Part shown: one piece after another, positions 1 through 9,331 of the stretch
Layout of the letters: each line of letters begins with the position of its first letter
Position numbering within the stretch: the stretch's first letter is position 1
Source: Neorhizobium galegae
Lineage (GTDB): Bacteria; Pseudomonadota; Alphaproteobacteria; Rhizobiales; Rhizobiaceae
Length of the DNA stretch: 64,000 nucleotides
Assembly: GCF_021391675.1 (NCBI RefSeq)
Contig: NZ_CP090095.1
Location: 3,105,501 to 3,169,500 of the forward strand
Direction of reading: 5' to 3'
Notes under the pieces: model-generated
The model's database searches: none
The model's input: the letters and a program-made list of their open reading frames with translations, nothing else
Told to the model about the DNA's origin: nothing
Program-made: the position numbers and the translations under genes

Positions 1-393
1 ATATTTCAGCGAGCCCTGCTTGCCGACAATGAGCAGCGACAGGAAGGGATAGACCAGCAGGAAGATCAGCGCGATCTTGAGGAAATGCCGATGGAAGAAG
101 CTCTTCTGCTCGGAAATTTCCAGAACGCCGCTCTTTGCCTTGGCGAGCTTGCGACGGTCGATATGCGGCTTGATGAACCCGACGGTGAGGAAACGGCTGA
201 CCGCCGCTACCAGCACGAAGATCGCCAGAAGACCCCAGCGGGTGCGCCAGACGAGCGCGTTGTTGATGTCCTGATAGGTCTCGACGCCGACGAACAGCAG
301 GAACATGAAGAAGGAGATGACGCCGGCAAACAGTCCTTCCCGTACCGCCTTGGCAAGCACGTTCGGATGTCCGGTTTCGGTGGAAGCTGTCAT
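1..393 (-). CDS. livM: Branched-chain amino acid ABC transporter permease LivM (N-terminal part, runs off the window)
   Basis: Inner-membrane permease subunit of a high-affinity Leu/Ile/Val-type ABC importer, expected to pair with LivH. Only the first 131 codons are present; the rest lies beyond base 1. The start ATG (complement of 391-393) lies one base after the livH stop, so the two are co-transcribed in the order livH-livM. The visible part has a polar N-terminus, a hydrophobic segment around residues 20-38 and another around 53-70. This is the extra N-terminal region (DUF3382 type) typical of rhizobial LivM before the conserved permease core. The identity rests on this region plus the livH neighbour, and substrate specificity cannot be read from it. 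Confidence 0.85.
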   Translation of the reverse strand, partial: MTASTETGHPNVLAKAVREGLFAGVISFFMFLLFVGVETYQDINNALVWRTRWGLLAIFVLVAAVSRFLTVGFIKPHIDRRKLAKAKSGVLEISEQKSFFHRHFLKIALIFLLVYPFLSLLIVGKQGSLKY

Positions 394-394
394 G

Positions 395-1297
<903 letters not shown>

Positions 1298-1594
1298 ATA
1301 TTTTCCCCTGGATGCGATCCCGGAAGGGTCGCATCTCGTTTATTTGCCCCTTGCGGGTTCTTACGTTCTTTGGCGCATTCCATAACGTTTTCGTAAGGAA
1401 TGTGAAGACAAAAAGCCGAGAGACCGACAAAATCGCAGCACTTCTCAACAATCTGGCAACACAAAGATCAGAAATTCCAAAAAACCGGCAGCCTCTGTCG
1501 AAAAATTAGCCGGGAGGCCCTGTTTTCGAAATTAAAGATCGTGCTGCGGTTAACGTTAAATCCAGATCCGACCCTCGACCTGCAAGCGCAGCGT
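1298..1594. other. Intergenic region upstream of livH, downstream of soxG
   Basis: About 300 bases between two minus-strand operons. No credible reading frame. It must hold the livH promoter and the end of the sox transcript, but I see no clear intrinsic terminator or strong operator palindrome in it. Confidence 0.5.
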
Positions 1595-2143
1595 TCAATC
1601 AGCAAAGCCGTGGGTCAGCGCATGTTCGCGGCCCATCTCCATCAGTTCCTCGAAAACCGACCCCGCAAGCGAGCGCGGCACGATGATCTCGAACGTGTCG
1701 GCACCGGTGCGGGCGACATTCGCCTCGGCATGGCAGCACAACATCGCGGCGGAATGGCCCTCCTCGAACACCTCAGGATGCAGGTCGCTCGCCACGCATT
1801 TCGCCAGAATCGTTCGCACGCTCGGACCGGAGATTTCCATCAGCACGCGGCCGTCGCTCTGGTCGACGTAGGACGCTCCGGCGATCCCGGACAACATGCC
1901 GGCGACCGTGTCGGCGCCGACCGTCCGCGATACGGCAAGCCATTCGGACGGGCCGCAGAAGCGCAGCGCCACATCCGGGGCATTCCACAGTGCCTCGGCG
2001 ACGGCTGTTTCCTGGCCTGCATGGGCGAGAACCGAGAAGATCACGGGCCGGCGAATGATTGAGAGGTGGTTCGGATTCGGATCCGTCTCGAAGCCGGAGA
2101 CATGAACCTCAAGGACATGCCGGTGCAGAAGATTGATTGACAT
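1595..2143 (-). CDS. soxG: Sarcosine oxidase gamma subunit
   Basis: 182-residue small subunit of heterotetrameric sarcosine oxidase, the last gene of soxB-soxD-soxA-soxG. The fold resembles the GcvT/YgfZ type: the pattern ALRFCGPSEWLAV near residue 60 and the stretch SDGRVLMEISGPSVRTILAK around residues 98-117 are typical of SoxG. It stabilises the alpha-beta-delta complex in the cytoplasm rather than carrying a cofactor. I chose the ATG at 2143; a TTG one codon earlier is also possible. It starts 10 bases after the soxA stop. The order B-D-A-G matches Corynebacterium, Sinorhizobium and Pseudomonas operons (family knowledge). Confidence 0.9.
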   Translation of the reverse strand: MSINLLHRHVLEVHVSGFETDPNPNHLSIIRRPVIFSVLAHAGQETAVAEALWNAPDVALRFCGPSEWLAVSRTVGADTVAGMLSGIAGASYVDQSDGRVLMEISGPSVRTILAKCVASDLHPEVFEEGHSAAMLCCHAEANVARTGADTFEIIVPRSLAGSVFEELMEMGREHALTHGFAD

Positions 2144-2153
2144 CAAGCAGCCC

Positions 2154-5111
2154 TCAGAGATGCAGTTTGCTGTTTTCGGGATCGACGAAGACCGGCGGGC
2201 AGACTTCGCTGAGCACTTCCGAACCGCGCAACCCGTCCCAGACCATGACCCGCTCGCCGATCCGCTCGCGCCCGGACTTCAGCATGCCGAGCGCGATGAA
2301 ATGCCCGAGCGTTGGCGAAAAGCAGGCCGACGAGACGAAACCCTGGTCGTTCGCCGTCGACGGTTTCGCGCCGTCTTTCAGCAGATGCGCACCGGCCTTG
2401 ATCTCCTTGTCGGCCTCGATCGGCTTCAATCCGACGAGCTGCAGCCGGTCCGCGGCTGTCAGCCCGAATCGCATCGAGAGCCGCTTGCCGATGAAATCCG
2501 GCTTCTGCATCGCCATCATCCGGCCGAGCCCGACATCGTCCGCGGTGGTGCGGCCGTCGAGCTCGCTGTGGGTGACATGCCCCTTCTCGACGCGCAGCAC
2601 GTTCAAGGCCTCGACACCATAGGCGCAGATCCCCTCCTCATGCCCGGCATCCATGATCGCATCGGCGACCGCCTCGCCGTAGCCGGCCGGAACCGCAAGC
2701 TCGTAGGCGAGCTCGCCCGAGAAGGAGATGCGGAACAGCCGCGCCTTCAGCCCGTCGCGCAGCACTACCTCCCTGGCGGCGAGGAAGGGAAAGGCAGCAT
2801 CGGAAATATCGTCCTGCACGACGCGGCTCATGATGATTCGCGCCTTCGGCCCGGCGAGCGACATCTGCGCCCACTGATCCGTGGAGGAGACGAAGCGCAC
2901 GTCGAGTTCCGGCCAGAAGGTCTGCGCCGAAAATTCCAGATGCGCGAGCACTTCCGCGGCAAAAGCCGTCGTCGTGGTCATGACATAGCGGTTTTCGGAA
3001 AGCCGGCTCACTGTTCCGTCGTCGAAGACGATGCCGTCCTCGCGCAGCATCAGCCCGTAACGTGCTCTTCCGACCGGAAGCTTGAGAAAGCTGTTGGAAT
3101 AGATGCGATCGAGGAATTCCGCAGCACCTCGCCCGAATATCTCGATCTTGCCGAGCGTGGAGACGTCGCAGAGCCCGGCATGGGCGCGGACGTTAAGGAC
3201 CTCGCGATCGACGCTTTCCCGCCAGGTCTTTTCGCCCTCCCGCGGGAACCAGGCGGAGCGGTACCAGAGACCGGATTCGACGAAGGTCGCGCCGTTCTTT
3301 CTCGCCCAGCCATGCAGCGGGGAGGTACGTACAGGGGCCGCATGTTCGGCCCGCGCAGTGCCGGCCACAGCACCGAACGAGACCGGCGTGTAGAACGGCC
3401 GGAATGTGGTGGTGCCGATCTCGGCCGGCGACACACCACGCATTCCAGCGACGATGCCGGCCGTGTTGACATTGCCGAGCTTGCCTTGGTCGGTCGCCAT
3501 GCCGGCGGTCGTATAACGCTTGGTGTGCTCGATATGACGGAAACCCTCCCGCTGGGCGAGGCCGAGATCGCCGACATGCACGTCGTTCTGGAAATCGACG
3601 AAAGCCTTGTCCCGGGCGCCCGGCACGTACCAGAGCGGCGCGAAGGACGGATCGTATTCGCCCTCGACCTCGGGCGTATCGAGGGACCCCACCAGCCTGC
3701 CCAGCGCGTCGAGCGCCGCATGCGCCTTGACCGAACCATCCTTCAGGCAATCACCCAGCGACGCGTGGCCGGCAGCCGAACCGGCAGCCACAAAAGCGCC
3801 GCCGACGTCAGGCGCCAGGAATGCCTGTTTCCCGTCCGACCACACGGGCTTGGCGCCGCGCTGGCACATCAGGTGCACGATCGGCGACCAGCCGCCGGAC
3901 ACGGCAAGCGCATCGCAGCCGATCACTTCCTCGAAGCCGGAACGCTCGGCGATCAGCCCCTCGATGCGACGGCGCCCCTTGGTGGCGATCACCGAGCCGT
4001 TGCGGATGATGCGGATACCGTCCGGCACCGGATCGGCCGATTGCGGCCGCGCATCGATGATCGCGGTGACGTCGACCCCCTGCGCGAAGAGATCGGCAGC
4101 AGCGCGATAGCCTGAACCGCCATTGGCGAAGACCGCGACCTTGCCGCCGACAGCAACGCCGTAGCGGTTGAGATAGGTGCGCGCGGCCCCTGCGGTCATC
4201 ACGCCCGGCTTGTCGTTGCCGCCGAAGACGAGCGGCCGTTCTTCGGCCCCGGTGGCGAGGATCGCCCGTTTCGCGACGACGCGCCACAGCCGCTCCATCG
4301 GCAGGTCCGGCGATGGCGAGGCCACATGTTTCTGCACCCGCTCGACCGCACCGAACACCATGTCGTCATACCAACCGAACACGGTCGTGCGCGGCATCAG
4401 GGTGACATTCGGCAGCGTGGCGAGTTCCTCGACGATCTCAGCGGCGAACTCGGCAGCCGGCTGGCCGCCGACCGCAGCGCTTTCCGACAGCAGCGAACCG
4501 CCGAACCTGAACCCCTCGTCGGCCAGAATGACGCGGACCCCGGCCCGGCCGGCTGCAAGCGCCGCCATCAGGCCGGTCGGGCCGGCGCCGATCACCAGCA
4601 GGTCGCAATGAGCCCAGGACTTTTCGTAGCGGTCCGGATCGGCCTGCATCGTGACCTTGCCGAGCCCGGCGGCGCGGCGGATCAGCGGCTCGTAGAGCTT
4701 TTCCCACAGCACGCCCGGCCACATGAAGGTCTTGTAGTAGAAACCGGCACCGAGGAACGGCGAGAAGAGGTCGTTCACCGCGCCGAAATCGTGCTTCAGC
4801 GACGGCCAGCGGTTCTGGCTTGCGGCGGCAAGGCCGTTGTAGAGCTCGACCACCGTCGCCCGAGCGTTCGGCTCGGCGCGCGCGCCGGCCCCGATCGTCA
4901 TCAGCGCATTGGGCTCGGCGGACCCTGCCGTCACCACGCCGCGCGGGCGGTGATATTTGAAGCTGCGGGCCATCAGCATCTGGTCGTTGGCCAGCAGCGC
5001 CGAGGCGAGCGTATCGCCCTCGAAACCCTTGTAGGTCCTGCCGTCGAAGGTGAAGGTGAGCGACTGGCCGCGATTGATCGCGCCGCCCGATCCGAGACGA
5101 TAGGAGGTCAT
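2154..5111 (-). CDS. soxA: Sarcosine oxidase alpha subunit
   Basis: 985-residue cytoplasmic subunit that binds NAD and, through its C-terminal half, tetrahydrofolate. The complex oxidatively demethylates sarcosine to glycine and passes the one-carbon unit to THF as methylene-THF. The domains read in order. An N-terminal ferredoxin-like fold around 10-100 has GFEGDTLASALLAND. A dinucleotide-binding Rossmann segment near 170 has VIGAGPTGLMAALAAG, and a second runs from about 290 to 480. The C-terminal GcvT-like aminomethyltransferase domain (about 600-985) includes SFSGELAYELAVPAGYGEAV. I chose the ATG at 5111, which overlaps the soxD stop by four bases (ATGA), over an in-frame ATG six codons upstream. 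Length matches the family. Confidence 0.95.
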   Translation of the reverse strand: MTSYRLGSGGAINRGQSLTFTFDGRTYKGFEGDTLASALLANDQMLMARSFKYHRPRGVVTAGSAEPNALMTIGAGARAEPNARATVVELYNGLAAASQNRWPSLKHDFGAVNDLFSPFLGAGFYYKTFMWPGVLWEKLYEPLIRRAAGLGKVTMQADPDRYEKSWAHCDLLVIGAGPTGLMAALAAGRAGVRVILADEGFRFGGSLLSESAAVGGQPAAEFAAEIVEELATLPNVTLMPRTTVFGWYDDMVFGAVERVQKHVASPSPDLPMERLWRVVAKRAILATGAEERPLVFGGNDKPGVMTAGAARTYLNRYGVAVGGKVAVFANGGSGYRAAADLFAQGVDVTAIIDARPQSADPVPDGIRIIRNGSVIATKGRRRIEGLIAERSGFEEVIGCDALAVSGGWSPIVHLMCQRGAKPVWSDGKQAFLAPDVGGAFVAAGSAAGHASLGDCLKDGSVKAHAALDALGRLVGSLDTPEVEGEYDPSFAPLWYVPGARDKAFVDFQNDVHVGDLGLAQREGFRHIEHTKRYTTAGMATDQGKLGNVNTAGIVAGMRGVSPAEIGTTTFRPFYTPVSFGAVAGTARAEHAAPVRTSPLHGWARKNGATFVESGLWYRSAWFPREGEKTWRESVDREVLNVRAHAGLCDVSTLGKIEIFGRGAAEFLDRIYSNSFLKLPVGRARYGLMLREDGIVFDDGTVSRLSENRYVMTTTTAFAAEVLAHLEFSAQTFWPELDVRFVSSTDQWAQMSLAGPKARIIMSRVVQDDISDAAFPFLAAREVVLRDGLKARLFRISFSGELAYELAVPAGYGEAVADAIMDAGHEEGICAYGVEALNVLRVEKGHVTHSELDGRTTADDVGLGRMMAMQKPDFIGKRLSMRFGLTAADRLQLVGLKPIEADKEIKAGAHLLKDGAKPSTANDQGFVSSACFSPTLGHFIALGMLKSGRERIGERVMVWDGLRGSEVLSEVCPPVFVDPENSKLHL

Positions 5112-5389
5112 TCGGCAGCTCCCGCCCACTTGAATTCCGAAGCGTCGGTCACGCCGAAAACCTCATGGGTGAGGTTGTCGCGCTCGACCACCAGAAAGCG
5201 GCGGCAGCCGGCGACATGGTGCCAGTATTCTAGGGTTCGCCCTTTCGGGTTGTCCCTCACATAGACGTAACGGTGCCAGGCCTCGTCCTTGGCGGTCGGC
5301 AAAGGGCGTTTCGGCGCGGCGGCCCCGCGGATCGAAAACTCTTCCTTGGGTCTGGTGCCGCAATGCGGACAGGTGATCAGGCTTGCCAT
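5108..5389 (-). CDS. soxD: Sarcosine oxidase delta subunit
   Basis: 93-residue zinc-binding subunit. The N-terminal knuckle CPHCGTRP (residues 8-15) and the later HHVAGCRRF (around 57-65) supply the Cys/His ligands typical of SoxD. The aromatic stretch WHRYVYVRDNPKGR is also diagnostic. It bridges the alpha and beta subunits in the cytoplasmic complex. The gene starts 12 bases after soxB and overlaps soxA by 4 bases, which fits translational coupling and fixed stoichiometry. Confidence 0.93.
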   Translation of the reverse strand: MASLITCPHCGTRPKEEFSIRGAAAPKRPLPTAKDEAWHRYVYVRDNPKGRTLEYWHHVAGCRRFLVVERDNLTHEVFGVTDASEFKWAGAAE

Positions 5390-5401
5390 GGGGGATCTTG
5401 C

Positions 5402-6652
5402 TCAGTGGAGGTTCGGCTGGGGGCCACGGCCCGCTTCGTCGATCGTGTAACCGCGCTCGAACCGGTCGAGCCGCATGAAGCGCGAGACGTGATGCGTCTC
5501 GTTTTTGGCGATCAGGTGGGCGAAACAGAAGCCGGAAGCCGGTGTCGCCTTGAAGCCGCCGTAACACCAGCCGCAGTTGAGATAGAGATTGTCGATCGGC
5601 GTGCGGTCGATGACCGGCGATCCGTCCATCGACATGTCCATCACCCCGCCCCAGCTCCTGAGCACTTTCGCGCGCGAAAGACCGGGGATCAGCGACACCC
5701 CCTCCTCCATCGTATGCTCGACGGTCTGCAGATTGCCGCGCAGCGCATAGGACGAATAGAAGTCGATCTCGGCGCCGAACACCAGCCCGCCCTTGTCCGA
5801 CTGCGATATATAGAAATGGCCGGCGCCATAGGTGATCACATGGTCGACGACGGGCTTCAGCCCTTCCGACACGAAGGCCTGCAGCACATGCGTCTCGATC
5901 GGCAGTTCGAGATCGGCCATCCGCCCGACGGTGGTCGTATTGCCGGCAGCCGCCAGCGCCAGCTTGTTGCAGCCGATAAAGCCCCTGGTCGTCTCGACGC
6001 CGACGACGAGGCCGTTCTCGCGGCGGATGCCAGTTACCTCGCAATGCTGGATCAGATCGACCCCGCGGGCATCGGCGCCGCGGCCGTAACCCCAGGCGAC
6101 CGCGTCATGCCGCACGGTGCCAGCGCGCTTCTGGTAGAGCGCCCCCATGATCGGGAACCGGGCGTGGTCGAAATTGAGATAGGGCGCTTTCCGGCGCACC
6201 TGTTCGCGGTCGAGCAGTTCGGCATCGACGCCATGCAGGCGCATGCCGTTGCCCTTGCGCGCATAGTGATCCCGCTGGCCGTCGGAATGAAACAGGTTGA
6301 GCATGCCGCGCTGCGAGACCATCGCATTGTAGTTGAAATCCCGCTCCAGCCCTTCCCAGAGCTTCAGCGAAAATTCGTAGAACGGGTTGTTGCCTTCGAG
6401 CAGGTAGTTGGAGCGGATGATCGTCGTGTTGCGCCCGACATTGCCGGAACCAAGATAGCCCTTTTCGAGCACCGCGACATTGGTGATGCCGAATTCCTTG
6501 GCGAGGTAATAGGCGGTCGCCAACCCGTGCCCGCCGCCGCCGACGATGATCACGTCGTAATGCGGCTTCGGCTGCGGTTCGCGCCAGGCCGGCTTCCACA
6601 TCCGGTTGCCGGAGAGCGCTTCCTTGAAGATCGAATAGGCCGAATAACGCAT
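5402..6652 (-). CDS. soxB: Sarcosine oxidase beta subunit
   Basis: 416-residue catalytic flavoprotein of the heterotetramer. It carries non-covalent FAD and covalent FMN and oxidises the N-methyl group of sarcosine. The FAD-binding Rossmann motif VIIVGGGGHGLATAYYLAK lies near residues 34-52. The segment GSGNVGRNTTIIRSNY and the C-terminal CGWCYGGFKATPASG are signatures of SoxB and the D-amino-acid-oxidase (DAO) fold. It is the first gene of the operon; its start at 6652 sits about 30 bases downstream of a 12-bp palindrome (6683-6694). Neighbouring folD, purU and glyA genes, common in other bacteria, are absent here. The operon would feed glycine betaine or creatine degradation products into C1 metabolism (inference). 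Confidence 0.95.
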   Translation of the reverse strand: MRYSAYSIFKEALSGNRMWKPAWREPQPKPHYDVIIVGGGGHGLATAYYLAKEFGITNVAVLEKGYLGSGNVGRNTTIIRSNYLLEGNNPFYEFSLKLWEGLERDFNYNAMVSQRGMLNLFHSDGQRDHYARKGNGMRLHGVDAELLDREQVRRKAPYLNFDHARFPIMGALYQKRAGTVRHDAVAWGYGRGADARGVDLIQHCEVTGIRRENGLVVGVETTRGFIGCNKLALAAAGNTTTVGRMADLELPIETHVLQAFVSEGLKPVVDHVITYGAGHFYISQSDKGGLVFGAEIDFYSSYALRGNLQTVEHTMEEGVSLIPGLSRAKVLRSWGGVMDMSMDGSPVIDRTPIDNLYLNCGWCYGGFKATPASGFCFAHLIAKNETHHVSRFMRLDRFERGYTIDEAGRGPQPNLH

Positions 6653-6682
6653 GCTTTTCCCTGTCTCTCGCCGCGCTCACAT

Positions 6683-6694
6683 TCGCATATGCGA
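6683..6694. promoter_or_regulatory. 12-bp perfect palindrome upstream of soxB
   Basis: TCGCATATGCGA reads the same on both strands and lies about 30 bases before the soxB start, where a promoter or operator would sit. An imperfect wider symmetry (GTCTC near 6663, GAGAC at 6693-6697) surrounds it. The regulator is unknown. Confidence 0.4.
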
Positions 6695-6889
6695 GACAAA
6701 GGACAAGCGCAATCAGGACATCGAAACGCCCGCATGCGACGAAACGCGCAGGCGTTGCGCCAAAGGCACGGCGCGTCGAAGCGGGCATATTTCTCAAGGG
6801 CCGCTTCAGGCTTTTCAAAGGCTTGACCGCTTCCGCCTCCCCGTCTCCGCCATCGGCCTTAGACTCCGGGCGACCGAACGGAGACAGCC

Positions 6890-7921
6890 ATGGCCGATAC
6901 GACCGCAAATCTGAACATGCCCTTCATCCTGCCTTCGCAGGCGCAGAAACACGTGACCCACAACGAGGCGCTGCTGCGGCTCGACACCCTGGTGCATCTG
7001 ACGATCGCCGCGGAACTCGCGAACCCGCCCGGCACATCCGAGGAAGGCGCCTGTTACCTGGTGGCGACCGGAGCGACCGGCGCCTGGGCCGGCAAGACGG
7101 GACGTGTCGCTTCCTGGCAGGACGGCTACTGGGCATTCTTGATCCCACGCGTCGGCTGGCGCGCCTGGTTCGCCGCTTCCGAAAAGCTCAAAGTGTTCTC
7201 CGGCGCGCTCTGGCAGGACATCCCCCTGCCCGCCATCGGCCACGTCGACGAACTCGGCATCAATGCGACGCCCGACAGCACAAACCGGCTCACGCTCGCC
7301 TCCCCGGCAAGCCTGTTCAACCACGCCGGCAACGGCCACCAGATCAAGGTCAACAAGGCAGCATCGACCGACACGGCCTCGCTGCTCTTCCAGTCGAACT
7401 GGACGGGTTATGCGGAAATGGGCCTGGCCGGCGACACCGAGTTCTCCGTCAAGGTCAGCGACGGGACGACCTGGAAAACGGGTCTGTCGATCTCGCCCAG
7501 CGGCCGTGTCTCGCAACCCAACCAGCCGGCCGCCCGCGCTTACCGCACCGGCACGAGTTTCACCCCGACCGCCGGCCAGCAGAGCGGTTTCACCACGCTT
7601 GCCCTCGATCGCGGCGGCCTTTCGCTGGGCCCTGCGGTCGGCGGCGGCGGCAACCGGCTCGTGGTGCCGGCCGACGGCCTGTACCTCGTCGCCCTCAATC
7701 TCGCGGTGCTCTCGTCGTCCGGCCATGCGACCAGCCTCATGCTCAATGCAACGCAGACACTTATTCTGATGAACGGCGCAGCCGGTGGAGCACAAATGCA
7801 GTCCGCAACGGGAATTTTTTCCTTTTCCGCCGGGGATTACCTGACGCTCGGGCATGCGGGAACGGCACAACTGGAACTGGGTCCCGGAAAAACAGAGTTG
7901 TCTTTGGCGATGCTGCAATAA
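6890..7921 (+). CDS. DUF2793 (phage tail-type) protein with a C-terminal jelly-roll-like domain
   Basis: 343 residues, no signal peptide. The N-terminal domain (about 1-105) is the DUF2793 module often found in rhizobial prophage and tail-fibre proteins. Its markers are NMPFILPSQAQKHVTHNEAL, then a GATGAWAGKTG and WQDGYWAF pair and PRVGWRAW. The middle (about 130-200) is Ser/Thr-rich. The C-terminal 120 residues resemble a C1q/TNF-like jelly roll: an aromatic/Thr opening, VPADGLYLVALNLAVL, a short LNATQT strand, then FSFSAGDYLTLGH. No other phage genes are nearby, so this is a solitary moron-like or receptor-binding gene. The function is unproven; the C1q-like fold is my reading. Confidence 0.75.
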   Translation: MADTTANLNMPFILPSQAQKHVTHNEALLRLDTLVHLTIAAELANPPGTSEEGACYLVATGATGAWAGKTGRVASWQDGYWAFLIPRVGWRAWFAASEKLKVFSGALWQDIPLPAIGHVDELGINATPDSTNRLTLASPASLFNHAGNGHQIKVNKAASTDTASLLFQSNWTGYAEMGLAGDTEFSVKVSDGTTWKTGLSISPSGRVSQPNQPAARAYRTGTSFTPTAGQQSGFTTLALDRGGLSLGPAVGGGGNRLVVPADGLYLVALNLAVLSSSGHATSLMLNATQTLILMNGAAGGAQMQSATGIFSFSAGDYLTLGHAGTAQLELGPGKTELSLAMLQ

Positions 7922-7948
7922 CAGCAATCTCTAAAATTCTATTCATCC

Positions 7949-7963
7949 TTAACGGACGGTTAA
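7949..7963 (+). promoter_or_regulatory. Perfect CtrA box upstream of the sugar transferase gene
   Basis: TTAACGGACGGTTAA matches the alphaproteobacterial CtrA consensus TTAA-N7-TTAA exactly and is followed by C. A GACTC site (CcrM methylation motif GANTC) lies 11 bases downstream at 7974-7978. The box ends 65 bases before the start of the sugar transferase gene. CtrA itself is encoded 3 kb away. Confidence 0.65.
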
Positions 7964-8028
7964 CTTGGCTGATGACTCCGGACTGAAGGTATTCTATTGA
8001 GAGTTACCGCCGCCCATCAGGGCGTCGG

Positions 8029-8769
8029 GTGGGGTGGCTGGTTTTGAGTGTTCCTGGTCTGCATGACGACACCACCGACCGGTCGAGCGGCTGGCGCCAC
8101 ATCGAGCCGCCGCCAATCCTCATCCGCCATTCGGGTTTACCCCGTAAATCCAGCGGCAGCCTTCGAACGCAGCTCGCGGCAAAGCGGGCGATCGACATCG
8201 GCGTCTCGCTTTCGGCAATGATCCTGCTCCTGCCTCTGATGCTGCTCGTGGCGGTGGCGATCCCCATAGACAGCAACGGGCCTGCGCTCTTCACCCAGAT
8301 GCGCTGGGGCAAGGGCGGTCGCAGGTTCCGGATCTACAAGTTCCGCTCGATGCGCAGCAATCTCGGCGATGCGCGGGGGATAGCCCAGACGGTCAAGGAC
8401 GATCCGCGCGTCACCCGCGTCGGCGCCCTCATCCGCAAGGCCAATATCGACGAACTGCCGCAACTCCTGAATGTCCTGAAAGGCGACATGTCGCTGGTCG
8501 GCCCGCGCTGTCACGCGATCGGCATGCTGGCGGCCGGCATCCCTTACGAGAGCCTGGTTGCGGATTATCATCGCCGCCATTCGATGCGGCCGGGCATGAC
8601 CGGTCTGGCCCAGATGCGCGGCCTGCGCGGCCCGACGGATCGTCCCGGCAAGGCGCGCGCCCGTATCGCATGCGACCTCTATTACATCGACAATTTCTCC
8701 ATTTTCCTCGATCTGCGCATCATGCTCGGCACGCTGCTCGCCGAACTTCGGGGCGGCAAAGGCTTCTGA
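8029..8769 (+). CDS. Undecaprenyl-phosphate sugar-1-phosphate transferase (ExoY/PssA-type)
   Basis: 246-residue initiating glycosyltransferase of the bacterial sugar transferase family. It transfers a hexose-1-phosphate onto the lipid carrier at the inner membrane to start exopolysaccharide or adhesin repeat units. Evidence: an amphipathic region, then one membrane segment (about 56-79, [20 protein letters not shown]), followed by the family blocks [25 protein letters not shown] and RPGMTGLAQ. The start is GTG at 8029 with an AGGG site six bases upstream; a TTG at 8044 would remove five residues. No polysaccharide operon surrounds it. A perfect CtrA box upstream suggests cell-cycle control, as for polar adhesins (inference). 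Confidence 0.88.
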   Translation: MGWLVLSVPGLHDDTTDRSSGWRHIEPPPILIRHSGLPRKSSGSLRTQLAAKRAIDIGVSLSAMILLLPLMLLVAVAIPIDSNGPALFTQMRWGKGGRRFRIYKFRSMRSNLGDARGIAQTVKDDPRVTRVGALIRKANIDELPQLLNVLKGDMSLVGPRCHAIGMLAAGIPYESLVADYHRRHSMRPGMTGLAQMRGLRGPTDRPGKARARIACDLYYIDNFSIFLDLRIMLGTLLAELRGGKGF

Positions 8770-8898
8770 CCGGCCGCTTTCAAGCGACCGCCCGATCCCC
8801 GAAACACCGTCTTTTCCTGGACAAGTGACCGCTTTTCGTCCTGCCTTTGGACACGCAACGCGATTGTTGCCACAGTGGGAACAAATGCTGCTGCCTGT

Positions 8899-8913
8899 TT
8901 AGTCAAATATTAA
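8899..8913 (+). promoter_or_regulatory. CtrA-box-like site upstream of sciP
   Basis: TTAGTCAAATATTAA fits TTAA-N7-TTAA with one mismatch. It lies about 50 bases before the sciP start, and a GAGTC (GANTC) site follows at 8958-8962. In Caulobacter sciP is part of the CtrA circuit. Confidence 0.5.
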
Positions 8914-8964
8914 AACTGGGCAGCTAGGCTCATCGACGTGGTCTTGCGTTGTGTAGAGAGTCCA

Positions 8965-9240
8965 ATGACCGAAATGATACGTCCCCGAGTAAAATATGTC
9001 ATCGGCCCCGATGGCAGCCCCCTGACGATCGCCGATCTGCCGCCGGCCAATACGCGCCGCTGGGTCATCCGGCGCAAGGCAGAGGTGGTAGCCGCGGTTC
9101 GCGGCGGCCTGTTGAGCTTGGAAGAAGCCTGCGAGCGTTACACGCTTACCGTCGAGGAATTCCTGTCCTGGCAGTCCTCCATCAACGATCACGGCCTGGC
9201 CGGCCTGCGCACCACACGCATCCAGCAATATCGCCACTGA
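8965..9240 (+). CDS. sciP: CtrA inhibitor SciP (DUF1153)
   Basis: 91-residue small helix-turn-helix protein. In Caulobacter, SciP binds DNA-bound CtrA and blocks transcription of CtrA-activated genes after the G1/S transition. The sequence shows the strongly conserved core KYVIGPDGSPLTIADLPP followed by RRWVIRRKAEVVAAVRGGLL, SLEEACERYTLTVEEFLSW and a short basic tail. I chose the ATG at 8965 (MTEMIRPRV), which matches the family N-terminus; an upstream in-frame GTG would add nine unlikely residues. It lies 2.1 kb from ctrA. A CtrA-box-like site and a GANTC site lie upstream, and a strong hairpin terminator follows. Confidence 0.93.
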   Translation: MTEMIRPRVKYVIGPDGSPLTIADLPPANTRRWVIRRKAEVVAAVRGGLLSLEEACERYTLTVEEFLSWQSSINDHGLAGLRTTRIQQYRH

Positions 9241-9278
9241 CGCCGAATTCGCGGGCGTCAAGCCCGCACCGGAAACCA

Positions 9279-9313
9279 AAAGGTGCCGCTGCAACGAACG
9301 CAACGGCACCTTT
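9279..9313. terminator. Hairpin terminator between sciP and the convergent PqiA-like gene
   Basis: AAAGGTGCCG (9279-9288) pairs perfectly with CGGCACCTTT (9304-9313), and TGC/GCA extend pairing inside the loop. A- and T-rich flanks on both sides make it plausible in both directions, for sciP (+) and the minus-strand neighbour. Confidence 0.75.
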
Positions 9314-9331
9314 CGGTTTCTGAAAGACGGC

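Noticed and set aside
2133..4115. Long open plus-strand frame of 660 codons
   Set aside because: It is the antisense of soxA, is rich in Arg/His and lacks known domains; the minus-strand protein has clear family motifs.
1595..6652. Link between sarcosine oxidase and the creatininase gene as a creatinine pathway
   Set aside because: The genes are about 28 kb apart, no creatinase is present and the creatininase family is functionally broad.
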